64,000 nt of DNA from an uncultured Commensalibacter sp. (GTDB lineage: Bacteria > Pseudomonadota > Alphaproteobacteria > Acetobacterales > Acetobacteraceae), in assembly GCA_946699565.1 (NCBI GenBank), contig CAMPDW010000007.1, positions 36,870 through 100,869 on the forward strand, written 5' to 3'. Shown piece after piece: positions 7,168 to 16,438 of this stretch (its first letter is position 1; each line of letters opens with the position of its first letter). The translations under genes and the position numbers were made by a program. A model generated the notes under the pieces. That model was not told the DNA's origin, searched no databases, and saw only the letters and a program-made list of their open reading frames with translations.

Positions 7168-9216
7168 TTAATTATAAATTGGTACATTTGAATAAATTTC
7201 TCTTAATTCATTTAATTTTTTTATACTAACGGACTCTCCCTCTTTTCTTCCACAACGTGGACATTCATTATCAATGACACCAACATAACCACAGACAGGA
7301 TCCCTATCCAAAGGATGATTAATCGCCCCATATCCTATTCCAGATTCCTTCATATAACGAATAATCGTTTCAAAAGCATCCATATTTTTACAAACATCTC
7401 CATCAAGTTCGATGTACGTAATATGCCCCCCGTTTGTCAAGGAATGATATGGTGCTTCCAATTGAATTTTTTTATAAGCTTTAATCGGATAATAAACAGG
7501 AATATGGAAAGAATTCGTATAGTAATCCCGGTCAGTTACCTCGGCGATAACCCCATATTGTTTACGATCCATTAGAACAAATCGTCCACTTAAACCTTCT
7601 GCTGGTGTAGCAATTAAAGAAAAATTAAGCTTTGTCCTTTTTGCGGCTTCATCTGTTTTTTGACGCATATAACTGATAATTTTTAATCCTAATTCCTGTG
7701 CTGCTTTACTTTCTCCATGATGGACACCTATTAAAGCTTTTAAAGTTTCTGCCAAGCCAATAAAACCAATTGTTAACGTACCGTGTTTTAATATTTTTGC
7801 TATTTCATCGTCTATTGCTAACTTTTCTGAATCTATCCAAATCCCCTGCCCCATCAAAAAAGGATAATTTCTAACTTTTTTACGACATTGAATATGGAAA
7901 CGATGTAAAAGTTGATGAAAAGATAAATATATCATTTTATCAAGCAACTTGAAAAATAACTCTATATCACCGTGAGCTTTTAATGCTAATCTCGGTAAAT
8001 TAATTGTAGTAAAACTTAAATTACCACGGCCACATATCGTTTGTCTTTTAGGATCATAAACATTCTCTAAAACACGTGTACGACACCCCATATATGCAAC
8101 TTCTGTTTGAAAATCTCCTTTTTTATAAAATTTTTTATTAAAAGGGGCATCAATAAAACTGAAATTAGGAAAAAATCTTGAAGCTGATGTTTCCATTGCC
8201 AATTTAAACAGATCATAATTTTTATCTTTGGAATTAAAATTAATCCCTTCTTTGACTTTAAAAATCTGTACAGGAAAAATAGGTGTTTCACCATTTCCCA
8301 ACCCAGCTTTTGTTGCTAATAATAGATTACGAATAACCATGCGCCCTTCTTCAGAAGTATCGGTTCCATAATTAATTGAACTAAAAGGAACCTGTGCCCC
8401 AGCACGTGAATTCATTGTGTTCAGATTATGTACAAATGCTTCCATCGCCTGATAAGTACGTCTTTCTGTTGCTTTAACCGCCTTTTGACTTGCGAAACAA
8501 AATGCATCTCGTAAAATATCTTGAGTAACATTTAAATATAGAAATTCTTCAAATTGTTCTTTATAAACCTGAAACAAATGTAACCTTATAATTACAATTT
8601 TTTGTTCAAATTTTTCTTGTATCGCATCAATTTCTATTTCTTCAAGATATGTTTTTATTTGCATATAAATTCGAAAAAACTTCCAAAATTCTTGTCTGAA
8701 TGTTTTTTTAATTCCATCAGCCATTGCATAATCAAAATTTGGTACACTTTGACCACCATGCATTTCATTTTGATTGGCCTGAATTGCAATGCAAGCAAGT
8801 GCTGAATAACTTTCAATCGAATTAGGTTCTCTTAAATAGCCGTGCCCTGTTGAAAACCCGTTTTTAAATAATTTAATTAAATCAATCTGACAACAAGTTT
8901 CAGTTAACATATAAAAATCTTTATCATGGATATGAATATCCCCATTCTGATGAGCCTGTGCAATATTTTCAGGTAAGACATAATGATCTATAAAGAATTT
9001 TGATCCTTCAGAACCATACTTCAACATTGTTCCCATCGCGGTATCCCCATCTATATTCGCATTTTCACGTTTAATATCTTCATCCTGGGCCGCTGTAAAA
9101 GTTAATTTCTTATATATATCCATCAATTCAGTTTCATTCACATATACTGAATTAGATTTCTGAGTGTTTCGAATAGGTTTCGCTGTCATTTTTACATTTT
9201 CATAACGTGTCAACAT
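7168..9216 (-). CDS. nrdD: Anaerobic (class III) ribonucleoside-triphosphate reductase, large part lacking the glycyl-radical loop
   Basis: Reduces ribonucleotides to deoxyribonucleotides without oxygen. The 682 residues include DKDFYMLTETCCQIDL (about 98-113) with active-site cysteines, EMHGGQSVPNFDYAMADG (about 155), a PFSSINYGTD strand, YMGCRTRV (about 377, second active-site Cys), and a C-terminal metal-site remnant with Cys642, Cys652 and Cys655 (VCGYVG...CPRCG). Only about 30 residues precede the catalytic core, so no ATP-cone is present. The protein stops 27 residues after the last Cys and has no GY glycyl-radical motif; that is encoded by the next ORF. AAGGAG lies about 12 nt ahead of the ATG. 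Operon with the small ORF and nrdG. Confidence 0.93.
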   Translation of the reverse strand: MLTRYENVKMTAKPIRNTQKSNSVYVNETELMDIYKKLTFTAAQDEDIKRENANIDGDTAMGTMLKYGSEGSKFFIDHYVLPENIAQAHQNGDIHIHDKDFYMLTETCCQIDLIKLFKNGFSTGHGYLREPNSIESYSALACIAIQANQNEMHGGQSVPNFDYAMADGIKKTFRQEFWKFFRIYMQIKTYLEEIEIDAIQEKFEQKIVIIRLHLFQVYKEQFEEFLYLNVTQDILRDAFCFASQKAVKATERRTYQAMEAFVHNLNTMNSRAGAQVPFSSINYGTDTSEEGRMVIRNLLLATKAGLGNGETPIFPVQIFKVKEGINFNSKDKNYDLFKLAMETSASRFFPNFSFIDAPFNKKFYKKGDFQTEVAYMGCRTRVLENVYDPKRQTICGRGNLSFTTINLPRLALKAHGDIELFFKLLDKMIYLSFHQLLHRFHIQCRKKVRNYPFLMGQGIWIDSEKLAIDDEIAKILKHGTLTIGFIGLAETLKALIGVHHGESKAAQELGLKIISYMRQKTDEAAKRTKLNFSLIATPAEGLSGRFVLMDRKQYGVIAEVTDRDYYTNSFHIPVYYPIKAYKKIQLEAPYHSLTNGGHITYIELDGDVCKNMDAFETIIRYMKESGIGYGAINHPLDRDPVCGYVGVIDNECPRCGRKEGESVSIKKLNELREIYSNVPIYN

Positions 9217-9662
9217 ATTCCCAACAACTCCTTAAATTTTTAATTAGATTCCTATTTTTTCAAAAAATAATAAGAAATTTGAAATAGTTTTTTACACATA
9301 TTCAAACTATCTAAAACATAAGAAAAATATGTTCAAAAAAATTCAAATTCTTTAATAATTTTATCTCAACTAATCTTTATTTAATACTATATATTGTATA
9401 TTTAAATTTTTAAAGTACTATTTATAGAATTTTTATCGAATTAAATCTAAATTTTACTTGACTATAAAATCTAAGAATATACTACCTACTTAATCCATCA
9501 AATAAAAAGAATAACTTTTAAAAACTTATTTCAAAAATTATTATTTAAACTACAGATAAAATTAACTCAAAAAAATATGTATAATACTGATAGGAAATAT
9601 CTGTACTTTTAATCTTTAATTTTATTGAATCTATTATTCTAAAGTTTTTATACATTTATTAG
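9217..9662. other. Intergenic upstream of nrdD
   Basis: AT-rich spacer that should contain the nrdD promoter. I looked for an FNR-type TTGAT-N4-ATCAA site and a clear NrdR box and did not find either. No ORF or hairpin could be supported. Confidence 0.4.
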
Positions 9663-10257
9663 CACTTAATTTCTGGTTTTCTTACTATTGCAAATTTAAT
9701 TATAGCTGTTGATGCCCAAAATGCTTTTGTTTTACGCTAGGATTTGCAACAAAATTTTATCGGATTAGTCAAATTATTTGCTCTCTATCCGATGTTTTGC
9801 TTATTTTATCTAAAATTGCTGGTATAGATAAACTTGTTCGAATCTATTTCCAATTTCTACAATTTTTTAAAGCTCTGTTTTTAGCTACTTATAGTCTAAT
9901 GACAGCAAAAAGAACGATATCAACTCTTGAGACTATAAAACTTACAACAAAAAAAATATAAACCGATATAGAATTATATTAACCTGTCTAGCATTTACCT
10001 TTTTAAATCCTCATATCTATTTAGATACAAATGATTTTGATTAGTAACATTTCAACGCGTTTTATAAGTATAGAAAAATGACTTTTGGCTTTGGCACCTA
10101 TATGGCGAGCATAACTTGGTTCACTTTCCTTAGATATGGTACCATATTTTTACAACCTTTTTTTAAAAATCCCCGAGCTTAGCAATTTCTTGATGGATTT
10201 ATCACTTTACTTATGTTCTTCTTAAGCGGCATGTTAATTTTCCATTCACCAATATAA
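9663..10257 (+). pseudogene. LysE/ArgO-family amino-acid exporter, dead
   Basis: Translated pieces in two or three frames line up in order with the LysE/ArgO family. The first is SGFLTIANLIIAVDAQNAFV then LR-stop-GLQ (family: GAQNAFVLRQGL; the Gln codon has become TAG), beginning about 9665. Then CLAFTFLNPHIYLDT (about 9985; family FLNPHVYLDT), and last TYMASITWFTFLRYGT and LQPFFKNPRA (about 10095-10180), ending FLDGFITLLMFFLSGM before a stop at 10255. LysE proteins are six-helix inner-membrane exporters of basic amino acids. At least two stops and two frameshifts make this a non-functional copy. No start codon is obvious. Confidence 0.8.
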
Positions 10258-10408
10258 TTTACCTTAATTAAATATAAATTAAGTAAATAATCATTATCAA
10301 TATATAAATTCAAAATAATGATTAAACAAACATTTTAAAAACAAAATATTTATTAATTTTGTAAAATAGCATTATACTATAATTACATCGTAAGAAAGGA
10401 ATTATAGT

Positions 10409-10558
10409 ATGATACGAAAGTTTGAGAAAATCATTCTATTTGGCTTGTTCATTTTACTTGTTTACAGATTAGGTAAAGCAACGATCACTTTGACACAAAA
10501 AGAAAATGGATGGATTTTTAATATTGTTTCTACTAGTCATCCTTTATTTAAACAATAA
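10409..10558 (+). CDS. Small hypothetical protein with one membrane segment
   Basis: A 49-codon ORF with a well placed AAGAAAGGA Shine-Dalgarno 8 nt ahead of the ATG. Residues about 7-20 (IILFGLFILLVYRL) form a hydrophobic segment, followed by a polar tail. I recognise no family. It lies in a region of decayed genes, between the dead LysE gene and prophage remnants, and is followed 38 nt later by a second small ORF with its own ribosome binding site. It could be a small inner-membrane protein or the start of a lost larger gene. Confidence 0.45.
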   Translation: MIRKFEKIILFGLFILLVYRLGKATITLTQKENGWIFNIVSTSHPLFKQ

Positions 10559-10596
10559 ATCATCAAAATCAAAATAGCTTTAAAAAGGTTGTAATC

Positions 10597-10716
10597 ATGT
10601 CTAAAAACAAAACACCTGAAAACCAAAATGTTATTTTTTCTAAAAAACTTGATAAAATGCCAAATAATATTAAAAACAAAAAATTAATTCCTGATGAACC
10701 TCTAATTAACAATTAA
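10597..10716 (+). CDS. Small hypothetical protein, Lys/Asn-rich
   Basis: A 39-codon ORF beginning MSKNKTPENQNV with AAAAAGG about 7 nt ahead of the ATG. It is hydrophilic and rich in Lys and Asn, with no family resemblance. It directly follows the 49-codon membrane ORF on the same strand, so the two may be co-transcribed. In AT-rich DNA a chance ORF of this length is easy, so confidence is low; the ribosome binding site is the main support. Confidence 0.3.
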   Translation: MSKNKTPENQNVIFSKKLDKMPNNIKNKKLIPDEPLINN

Positions 10717-11077
10717 CAAAAAAATAATAAATAATAAATTCAAACAAAGATAAGAGGCAAAAATTATTGTAAAATACAAAAAACTTCATTATCTTTAATT
10801 AATAAGATCAATCGCTTTTCTAGCATAAATTAAAATAATTTAATGATACAATTCAAATGTTTTATTAAATGACAAAGAAAATGTCCAACGAACTTAACAA
10901 GAAAAAAAGCATCCACCATTTTATAGTAAATAAAAAGCAAAAATAAACTTAATGACCCAAATACATAGGTTTTGTTATTTAAATAAGTTCATCGTAAAAC
11001 GGCATAAATCATGTTATCTTGTCAAAAAATAGCAGAAAAAAATGCATTCAATTAATATAAATCGCATAATGTCTGAG
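10717..11077. other. Intergenic, no gene seen
   Basis: AT-rich spacer between the small ORFs and the prophage-type remnants. No supported gene, tRNA or terminator. Confidence 0.4.
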
Positions 11078-11430
11078 CTAGAAAGCAGAAATAACATGTA
11101 ACTCTTTTGTCGCTAACATTGCTAGCAATACTTTAACCATTTTAGGTGAAATACGATCTTCAATTATCAATTCTTTATCTATATTGCGGTTAAGATGCCT
11201 TATATCTTCTGTAATTTCAAAATGAAAAATAGTTTCCTTACTATATTTATTTGTTTTTTTTATTTTTTCAATAACACAATCAATATCTGAATTTATTTCT
11301 TGTACATCATAAATTTTTGTCCCAGAAAACAATACTTTCTTTTTATCTGTCCAAAATCTATGTCCTGAAAATCTAGACGACCCTAATAAACTTTTATTAC
11401 TAACACAGATATAAAATTACTATTTACCAT
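11078..11430 (-). pseudogene. Prophage-type remnant, unidentified protein
   Basis: A reading frame of about 110 codons: it opens with ATG at 11430 (MVNSNFI), shifts frame within the first ten codons, continues through SLLGSSRFSGHRFWTDKKK and then as an open 84-codon stretch beginning LFSGTKIYDV, ending LATKELHVISAF at 11078. Its neighbours on the same strand (11653-11897, 11961-12260) look phage-derived, so this is probably part of the same decayed tail-gene block. No family could be assigned. Only the last 84 codons are uninterrupted. Confidence 0.4.
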
Positions 11431-11652
11431 ACCTAAAACATATCATCCCAATTTAACCTTAGAACTTTTAACCCTTGGAGAAATAAAACTTCTAGAGATC
11501 CTTTAAAATTGGAAGAAGGAATTACTATTTTTCTGACAATTTTTTTGTAAATGGATTTATTTCATCCACAAAAAGATAAACAGAAAATTGATTACTGTCA
11601 TTATTTATTTTTTTGTTTATGTCCATAAACCATTGTAAATTCATCTATCATT

Positions 11653-11897
11653 TTATTTATTGATATCTATTATATTCATAACAATTTCTTTGGCACTTGC
11701 TTTGCAAATACCAAATTCTGGATGGTATTCAAAATGAGCTTTTACAGAACATTTGTCTTCATATTGATTTTCTGCATCAACAAAAATAGATAAAATTTGT
11801 ACTTCATCACTATAAAGTGGAAAAAAATATTACTATATTTTTCAAACTGTTCACTTGCCCAAGCATTATCAAACCTTATTGTAAATGCCTTAACCAT
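11653..11897 (-). pseudogene. Frameshifted short ORF, probable prophage remnant
   Basis: Starts at ATG 11897 as MVKAFTIRFDNAWASEQFEK and shifts frame at a run of seven T after NIFF. It continues as PLYSDEVQILSIFVDAENQY in the other frame, ending INK-stop at 11653. Repairing the T run would give a continuous protein of about 80 residues. Family not recognised. Its position between the neck-terminator-like ORF and other remnants on the same strand suggests a phage structural gene. Confidence 0.4.
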
Positions 11898-11960
11898 TTA
11901 CAAAGCAGGAATATTCTTATTACCAATAAATGACAACTCTATACTTATCTGAAATCTTAC

Positions 11961-12260
11961 CTATAAAATTTTATACTTATCAGTATAATGAGTTTCACTA
12001 GTAGAAAGTTTATTTTCATCTACAAGTTCTAAAACGATATAAGGTGTTTTAGGTGTTGAAATCCTATTTCCCAATCCTTTAACAATTTGTAATTTAGCTC
12101 CTTTAATCAGAATAGCTTTTTGTAAAAACTTTCCAACCAAATTATACATTTCCTTATAAGTTAATATTTTTAATTCAGGAAACTCTCCATCTTCTGGAGC
12201 TTTTGCAATTATCTTTGCTGGTTGATCATCATTTATTTGTATTTGATTATCATCTGTCAT
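11961..12260 (-). CDS. Phage protein resembling the LIC_12616/neck terminator family (tentative)
   Basis: A 99-residue ORF. Its middle contains GLGNRISTPKTPYIVLELVD, then a Thr/Ser-Glu-Thr-His-Tyr-Thr stretch. This resembles phage neck-terminator proteins of the LIC_12616 type, where N-R-v-p-x-P-x-x-P-f-V-v-x-t-P is followed by a TNxxxYT segment. The N-terminal 30 residues are acidic. The match is by eye and short. The C-terminus stops early compared with family members (normally 150 or more residues), so the gene may be truncated. It leads a minus-strand run of other broken ORFs. Confidence 0.4.
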   Translation of the reverse strand: MTDDNQIQINDDQPAKIIAKAPEDGEFPELKILTYKEMYNLVGKFLQKAILIKGAKLQIVKGLGNRISTPKTPYIVLELVDENKLSTSETHYTDKYKIL

Positions 12261-12291
12261 TTTTTATTTTCCTATTGATTTAGACATAAAA

Positions 12292-12313
12292 AAAGACGCA
12301 ATGATTGCGTCTT
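12292..12313 (-). terminator. Rho-independent hairpin, both orientations possible
   Basis: AAAGACGCAA and TTGCGTCTTT form a perfect 10-bp stem with a two-base loop (12292-12313). On the minus strand the stem is followed by a T run (seven A on the plus strand to its left). It sits just upstream of the 11961-12260 ORF, so it would end a minus-strand transcript coming from the coiled-coil remnant to the right. Confidence 0.6.
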
Positions 12314-12358
12314 TAATTTAGATACTCTTTTATTTTCTTTAAAATTTAGTCATAAAGA

Positions 12359-12380
12359 AATGACCTAAAAACGGGTCATT
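12359..12380. other. Short inverted repeat
   Basis: AATGACC (12359-12365) and GGTCATT (12374-12380) form a 7-bp stem with an 8-nt loop, 45 nt from the preceding terminator hairpin. No T run follows. It may be a regulatory hairpin or part of the prophage control region. Confidence 0.3.
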
Positions 12381-12537
12381 ATGTTATAAATTTAAATTAC
12401 GACCTACCTTATGAATATAACAGTTCTATTATAGTATATTTTTTATAATTTGCAATAAATTACATCTTTATTTTATCTCGTATAAGACTAATTCTCACCT
12501 TTTTTTCTTCTATCTCTCCTTTTGCCTTTCAGCCTTC

Positions 12538-12737
12538 TTATATAATTAATTTTAACGCGTTTAAAGACTTTTCGGACAAGCTCTTCAATCGTTGCTTTTC
12601 CTTCTCTAACGTGGTCAATCGCTCATTCACTTGCTAAAAGATTTATAAAACTCTGCTAACTGTTTCACTGGCTTTATCTCTTTCCAAAAATTATTTACTT
12701 GATAGCAAAAATATAAGAAAACCAAACAAAACAACAT
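12538..12737 (-). pseudogene. Membrane segment plus coiled coil remnant (phage lysis-type?), frameshifted
   Basis: ATG at 12737 opens MLFCLVFLYFCYQVNNFW, one hydrophobic helix, then KPVKQLAEFYKSF, and runs into a stop. A second frame continues directly as QVNERLTTLEKEKQRLKSLS, a heptad-like coiled-coil stretch, ending LII-stop at 12538. A membrane anchor followed by a short coiled coil is what phage Rz-like spanins and similar small proteins look like, but no family match was certain. Confidence 0.3.
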
Positions 12738-12859
12738 TAATATTTCCTCGACACAATTTATCAATAGTTTACAGGACTGGAATTTGAGGTATTAAAAACA
12801 CTTAAAACAACAAATTGCTGCCACGTTGAGTTTTACTTCAATCCAGCTGAATCATTATC

Positions 12860-14340
12860 TATGGTATAGCAATTTCAGATTTTGCTGTACAAACGGTACG
12901 ATTATCCTTGTGAATTGCATAATATCAAATGAATACGAAAATGCAGGAGATCTTTGGTGATTCTCCAGCAACCTTGCCTTTAACGGAAAAATCATGTAGT
13001 TTGTGGCAAAGCGTTACAGCTAGATTGAACAAAAATTTACCCCGTCAAGGATATGCAAATACAGACAAAAACCCATTCTGTAGTAAAGATAGACCCAAAA
13101 ACAAAGATTTATGTAGCAGACAATTCACCGTTTCATGGCAGCACCTAGCAAAATAAAAAGCAAAATAGGATATGACTCATCTTTTTTCTTCAAATACTAA
13201 AAAATATAAAATGCTGGATTATAGTGTTGAATTATTTTTCAAAACGGTACAATTTCTTAATGATAATACCACAATATGTGGAGGGGCATTGGTCATTACC
13301 AATTCGATTTGTTAAGACACCTAGATCGAACTGCTCTAGCCATTTATAAAGTTGAAGGTTAGAATTGACTTTACTTAGCCGTCCTTTAAATGAGAAAATA
13401 ATACCACTCATAATGCGAGGTGACCTGTATTATTGTAAGGTTACGACATGCATCATCAATCACGAAAACGTTATATTTTGAAAATCATAGTATAATGATA
13501 TTCCCCACATTTCTCCATATTTATTACCAGTTAATAATAATATTATTGTCCAAAAGCGTAGAAAACCCTTCGGCAATGTAAATTCCATTACTTTAGGAAA
13601 TATAACAATAAATAGAGAAAATTTAATGTTATCTCCACCAGAAAAACAAGAATTATTAAAAAATTATCCTCAAGCAGCTCCTTTGATTAAACGTATCTAT
13701 AGATCACAAAAATTTATTCGTGAAGAGGAACGATATTGTTTATAGCTTCACGATCAAGATTTACCGTTGGCACAATCTATACTACCCATTGAGGAAAGAA
13801 TAGAAGCAGTTCAAAAAAACGGTTACAAAATCTTCATCCTAAAGCCAATCAAATGGCTTAACAGCCTCATCAATTTCGGGAAATGAATGAAATAAAAATT
13901 ATGCATTTTTAATTCCTCGCGTTTCCTCAGAACAACGCCGCTATTTATCCATTGGGTTCATGTCAGCATATATTATTATTAGTGATTCATCATTTGCTGT
14001 TTTTAGGCTCCCCCTGAATATTTGTTTGCGATTTTATCTTTCATTTACATACAGTATGGTTAGTCAATATTGGAAAAAAGTTAGAGAAACGTTATAAATA
14101 TTCCAACACTATTGTCTATAATACTTTTTCATTTCTTCCCTTAACATCCGATCAGGAAAAGCAACTGGCTGAATGTGCGGGGAATATTCTGGCTGCTAGA
14201 AAGGAACATTCAGGCAAGACCATTGCCACACTCTATAATTCCCAAACCATGCGCAATTTACTAACCTTATCGCCCAACCAAATACCAGCGATGATCGTGT
14301 ACAAGAATCCGTCTATAATTTCCTTAAAGCCATCGCCTGT
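12860..14340 (+). pseudogene. MmeI-like class I DNA methyltransferase, heavily decayed
   Basis: Fragments in several frames follow the order of the MmeI-type (type IIL-like) methyltransferase. First ISDFAVQTVRLSL (about 12872; family EDFPVQIARLSLW), then MNTKMQEIFGDSPATLPLTE (12929) and NLPRQGYA followed by a broken NPPF catalytic motif (KNPFC at about 13068). Later come MLSPPEKQELLKNYPQAAPL then IKRIYRSQKFIREEERYC (about 13625-13740) and HDQDLPLAQSILPI. Further on YSNT..YN.. and AELYN-like pieces (13990-14240) mark the C-terminal target-recognition part. Many stops and shifts; not functional. Together with the next two remnants it suggests a lost restriction-modification or defence locus. 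Confidence 0.7.
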
Positions 14341-15120
14341 TCTTTATTAATGGAACAAATCCTAGCTTCTTCCTATAGTTTTAAAAACCGTACAAACAGC
14401 GATACAATCGAAGGATTTATCCAAAATAGTCCAAATAGAGAGTCTCTTTTATCTATTTAAGGGACTTGCCACTTATCCTTCTGTACGTACCAAAGAAATT
14501 TGCAAAAATGATTTGAATGATTTAGTCGCTATTACTTTACAAAATAGCATTGTTTTAAAAGCTGGAATGAATATCAAAGAATATCTCCCAGAAATTTTAA
14601 TGCAAACCGTTTTATCTAGAATTATCAGAAAAAAATATCCAACTGTAATGAAGAAGAAGTAGAAGCAATCAACCAACGCTTGGACACAAAAATAGTGATG
14701 AACTCTCCTTCTATAAAAATGAAGCCCGAATTATCTCCAGAGGAGAGAAAGAAACTTAGAAAAAATACCATCAAGCAATATAAAAGAGATCAGTTCATTC
14801 ACATAATCAACAAGTTAACTCATGTTTCAGAAACCGGATATTAATCTGATTGCCACGATTAATCCTTTTCAGCGTTCTTATGAAATTTTATCAAAAACCT
14901 TGGATATAAAAACATTGAACACACTGCATACTTATATTATATCTTTTAAAAAAGTATGATCGAAAACGAGGCAATTGCATTATGACCAAAAATTAAAATA
15001 TTTTATAACGAGCATCAAAAAGAGCCGAATATCCATAGTAATAACCCAATCGAACGACGCTTAATCGAACTTTAGTCTAGTTAAAAGAGGCACAATGTAA
15101 ACGTTCTATTACTCCAGAAA
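14341..15120 (+). pseudogene. Remnant of a large protein, possibly a helicase C-terminus
   Basis: Open pieces include IEGFIQNSPNRESL, LFKGLATYPSVRTKEICKND then LNDLVAITLQNSIVLKAG (about 14455-14560), LSPEERKKLRKNTIKQYKRD (about 14730), PDINLIATINPFQRSYEILS (about 14830) and NIHSNNPIERRLIEL (about 15030). They stay on the plus strand but jump frames with several stops. The spacing and the IERRLxEL ending are reminiscent of large helicases found next to MmeI-like methyltransferases and T5orf172 proteins. I could not find helicase motifs I-VI, so identity is open. Confidence 0.4.
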
Positions 15121-15136
15121 ATTAAGTATAATATAA

Positions 15137-16307
15137 TGACTAAAGCAACCCTCAATAAAATCTTCACCCGCATGCAAGAAATTTAATTAACCAATCAGAA
15201 AAAAAGAAATTAACGTCTAAGTGAAAATAACAAAATCTTGCATAATTTTGAAGAGATTAATCTTTTTATTGATATTAATGGTGATGCACCAAGTGATATG
15301 CGTAATGGGCATTGATTAAGTTTAAATGAACGTAAACTGGCTGTACAATTAGAACAATATCATAAAAATAATCAACATATTCGTATTTTAAAATTACAAG
15401 ATCGGCATTTTCTACTAAACTACCAAGAGAAAAAATAGAGAATATTCCAAATTCTTTGAATGATATTTCTAATAAAGGATATGCTTTGTTATCAACAGAT
15501 AACTTGTCTGCAACAGATATTTATTTTCTCTTTTTCAAAAACACCTAAAATAAAAAGCTTATCTCCAAAACAGATCGCGTTTCAAAGCGCATGAAATGCC
15601 TTGATTTTAATCAATTTAAACCTTTATTTGATTCTTATCTTAATAATCCCATGAGTGGAAAAAGAAACAATATACGTTGTCGTAAAGAGCAAGCAATTGA
15701 TACTGATGATTTTTTATCTTAAACAGAATTATAGTTTAGTTGCAGAAGTAACAGAGCGTCAAATCAGAAATGGACGAAAAAACACACGTTTAAAATTGAT
15801 TTTTAGTGATGGTATGGAAGATGAAAATTTATTACGCTCTTTGGCTACTGAATTGTATAAAGATCCACAAGGCAGATATATTTCCAAACCTGAAACAGGA
15901 AATCTTTAGCTCAAACCATATAATAACCATTCCAGAAAAAGAAATTTCTGGATATATTTATATCTTTAAAAAAACTTTTCTAAAAATGAAATCATTCAAG
16001 AGTTAGACGGTAGATTATTTAAAATTGGATATACAACGTCAAATGACGTGCAGCAACATATCAAGAACGCACAATATGAGGCTACATATCTATTTGGCAC
16101 CCGTACAACTTATTCAAAAATATAAAGTTAAAAATACTAACTTAGCTTCATTTGAAAATTTATTACATCATTTTATAGCAAGCCCAATTAAAAATAGATT
16201 TTAAAGATCATTTTAGAAAAATAATACAACCAAAAGAATAGTTTTTGCTTTCTTTAAATATTATTGAGCAAGCTATTAAATTATTATCTAATTCCATGAT
16301 TCATTAA
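15137..16307 (+). pseudogene. T5orf172 / GIY-YIG family protein, decayed
   Basis: Starts MTKATLNKIFTRM at 15137 and can be followed to a stop at 16305 across several frames. FEEINLFIDINGDAPSDM lies at about 15250. YSLVAEVTERQIRNGRKNTR and LLRSLATELYKDPQGRYI (15730-15885) are followed by EISGYIYIFK (about 15940), LFKIGYTTSNDVQQHIKNA (about 16015), the GIY-YIG-like core, and FENLLHHF (about 16150). The end reads PKE-stop-FLLSLNIIEQAIKLLSN, where the family has PREW; the Trp codon has become TAG. Such proteins commonly accompany defence and restriction genes. Non-functional here. Confidence 0.75.
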
Positions 16308-16438
16308 TATAGATACGATCACAAAACAAGCTCCATTGTAAGAAAGTAAAATTCAATAAATTCTCTAAGATGAGTTTTATATTAGATTTAGTCTTTAGAG
16401 AAACATATAATAAAAATAAAGTCTTAACTTATATATGG

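Noticed and set aside
7168-7190. Programmed frameshift joining nrdD and the glycyl-radical ORF
   Set aside because: No slippery heptamer seen at the junction and a good independent ribosome site plus GTG start exists; kept only as an alternative.
12929-13156. 75-codon ORF read as an independent gene
   Set aside because: Its first half matches the MmeI-like methyltransferase and it ends by frameshift within the remnant.
14473-14676. 67-codon minus-strand ORF
   Set aside because: Antisense to protein-like plus-strand remnants; no family resemblance.
15655-15909. 84-codon ORF read as an independent gene
   Set aside because: It is one uninterrupted piece of the decayed T5orf172/GIY-YIG gene.
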